Position numbers and translations under genes: made by a program
Origin: a bacterium
GTDB taxonomy: Bacteria > Pseudomonadota > Gammaproteobacteria > UBA6186 > Azoamicaceae
Length of the DNA stretch: 64,000 nt
Assembly: GCA_027364575.1 (NCBI GenBank)
Contig: DAHXPC010000003.1
Span: 107,104 to 171,103, forward strand
Reading direction: 5' to 3'
Part shown: in pieces, positions 63,090 to 64,000 of the stretch
Layout of the letters: every line of letters starts with the position of its first letter
Numbering within the stretch: the stretch's first letter is position 1
Notes under the pieces: model-generated
Told to the model about the DNA's origin: nothing
Databases searched by the model: none
The model's input: the letters and a program-made list of their open reading frames with translations, nothing else

Positions 63090-64000
63090 GTGAAGCGGTT
63101 CTCAGATATCTTTACTCAGGGTGGTCAGACCCAACTGCATCAATTACATATGATGCAGCAGGTCTTTGGGACAACGGTCAAGATATCCTTGGTACTGGCT
63201 ATTTTATTCCTTGTTGTTCTGATTTATTGGAATTATACAGAGGATTTTTTTTGTTTTTTAGCGAGCTTCTATAAGGCAAATATCAGAATGAGCCTTAGCA
63301 TGTTGCCCAAAGGTTTTTTTGATACTTCCTGGGTTGCTTTTGACACTTCTTGGGTCTTGTTTGAGGGTGGTCATTGGCAAGAGGTAGAAGATAGGGTTTT
63401 AGCCAATCACCCAAGTTATCTAAGGCTGGCTTATTTTATTCAGGCAACTCTGCTTAATTCTTTTCTACAGAGTGTGTATTTTTTTATTGCGTCTTTGACT
63501 CTTATTTCTGGTTATTGGGGATGGCAGGGTTTTAGAAGACAACGAACTCAAATTTTAAAAGGCTATGAGCTGGTGAGTCCTAGGATTTTAAAACGGGAAG
63601 TAATCAAGATGGGAGGCTCCAATATTGAGATAGGCGGCATTCCATTACCCCTCAATGCAGAGTGCGAACATATGATGATTACGGGTACGACAGGGGCCGG
63701 TAAAACCAATACCATTCATGCGCTATTAAAGCAAATTCGAGTACTAGGCCATAAGGCAATCATTATCGATACGAACGCAGGATTTGTGTCACGTTTTTTT
63801 GATCCCAAAAAAGACCAGTTACTCAACCCTTTCGATGCACGTACGCGAAGCTGGGATTTATGGAAGGAGTGTGTTGAGGAATATGATTTTGATGAATTTG
63901 CAGAGAGTCTTATTCCAGGAGAGTCTTACGATAAATTTTGGACTAAAGCGGCCCAGCAGTTATTTTCAACGACTGCTTTTCAAATGAAACAGAATAATAC
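63090..64000 (+). CDS. traD: Type IV coupling protein TraD, N-terminal part
   Basis: A GTG frame open to the window edge (303 codons visible). Two membrane segments (SLVLAILFLVVLIYW and a second near residue 125-145) precede RQRTQILKGYELVSPRILKR, and Walker A MMITGTTGAGKTNTI near residues 194-208. IIIDTNAGFVSRFFDPKKDQ and LNPFDARTRSWDLWKE match TraD/VirD4-type ATPases that deliver the relaxosome to the T4SS. The C-terminus lies outside. Confidence 0.93.
   Translation, partial: MKRFSDIFTQGGQTQLHQLHMMQQVFGTTVKISLVLAILFLVVLIYWNYTEDFFCFLASFYKANIRMSLSMLPKGFFDTSWVAFDTSWVLFEGGHWQEVEDRVLANHPSYLRLAYFIQATLLNSFLQSVYFFIASLTLISGYWGWQGFRRQRTQILKGYELVSPRILKREVIKMGGSNIEIGGIPLPLNAECEHMMITGTTGAGKTNTIHALLKQIRVLGHKAIIIDTNAGFVSRFFDPKKDQLLNPFDARTRSWDLWKECVEEYDFDEFAESLIPGESYDKFWTKAAQQLFSTTAFQMKQNN

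Larger units (their letters stand above)
30894..64000. mobile_element. Integrative conjugative element with F-type T4SS (left end and most of body)
   Basis: From the 3' end of tRNA-Lys onward the window holds two tyrosine recombinases, AlpA-like and CsrA-like regulators, a signalling gene block, a ParB-like protein, phage-type replication genes and a nearly complete F-type transfer operon ending in traD. The right attachment site, relaxase and oriT are not in the window. Fit to the class of tRNA-targeting ICEs of Legionellales and to the F-like RAGE elements of Rickettsiales is by gene content. Confidence 0.88.

Noticed and set aside
63784..63987. Plus-strand 67-codon frame inside traD
   Set aside because: It is out of frame with the traD coding sequence, which is well supported by its Walker A and family motifs.
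30818..64000. Second attachment site (copy of the tRNA-Lys 3' end)
   Set aside because: I saw no second copy of the tRNA 3' segment in the window; the right end of the ICE must lie beyond it.

Overview
The window comes from a gammaproteobacterial chromosome that looks like a member of the Legionellales (Coxiella/Legionella/Berkiella-like). This rests on gene order (hflC tail, rnr, rlmB; gltA divergent from sdhCDAB and sucABCD), moderately AT-rich coding, and an integrated F-type conjugative element that carries its own CsrA paralogue, a habit known from Legionella elements. The genus is inferred and was not tested by a search.

Bases 1-30.8 kb are chromosomal backbone. They hold the tail of hflC, tRNA-Leu(CAG), rnr-rlmB, a pilin-like protein with a cysteine-rich repeat tail, a BON-domain protein, glyA-nrdR-nusB, and an ABC exporter with a shortened methyltransferase. 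Next come a phosphodiester glycosidase, a miniature IS6-type element with a decayed neighbourhood, two stress-type helical proteins (DUF2267, PA2169-like), an exosortase/EpsI-like fusion that lacks the catalytic core, a YgjP-type metallopeptidase and an organophosphate MFS transporter. The TCA block follows: gltA, sdhCDAB, sucAB and sucCD, broken by one reverse-strand membrane gene. Two unrecognised genes lie just before tRNA-Lys(TTT).

From tRNA-Lys (30818-30893) to the right edge the window is an integrative conjugative element (ICE); the left junction is visible and the right end is outside. Its left module reads csrA, AlpA-like, integrase, AlpA-like, integrase, all toward the tRNA. Then comes a reverse-strand operon of four overlapping genes: an XRE repressor, a membrane histidine-kinase-like protein without recognisable catalytic residues, a STAND (NB-ARC/TPR) NTPase with an N-terminal hydrophobic segment, and a DHH phosphoesterase. 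Facing it are a LuxR-type HTH protein and a stand-alone receiver domain. A dense dyad cluster lies between the XRE and LuxR genes. I regard this block as the best candidate for an undescribed system.

The middle of the element carries a YdaS-HTH/ParB-like fusion, a purine/ATGCAT-rich segment, phage-type replication genes and a second small LuxR-type HTH. A leader with tiny overlapping ORFs precedes the transfer operon traA-L-E-K-B-V-C-trbI-S26 peptidase-traW-U-trbC-traN1-traN2-traF-H-G, then a reverse-strand membrane gene at the position where F has traS, then traD, cut by the window edge. The likely logic is that small regulators (CsrA, LuxR HTHs, receiver, XRE, YdaS-ParB) control excision, replication and the transfer apparatus, while tandem, centrally divergent TraN proteins stabilise mating pairs.
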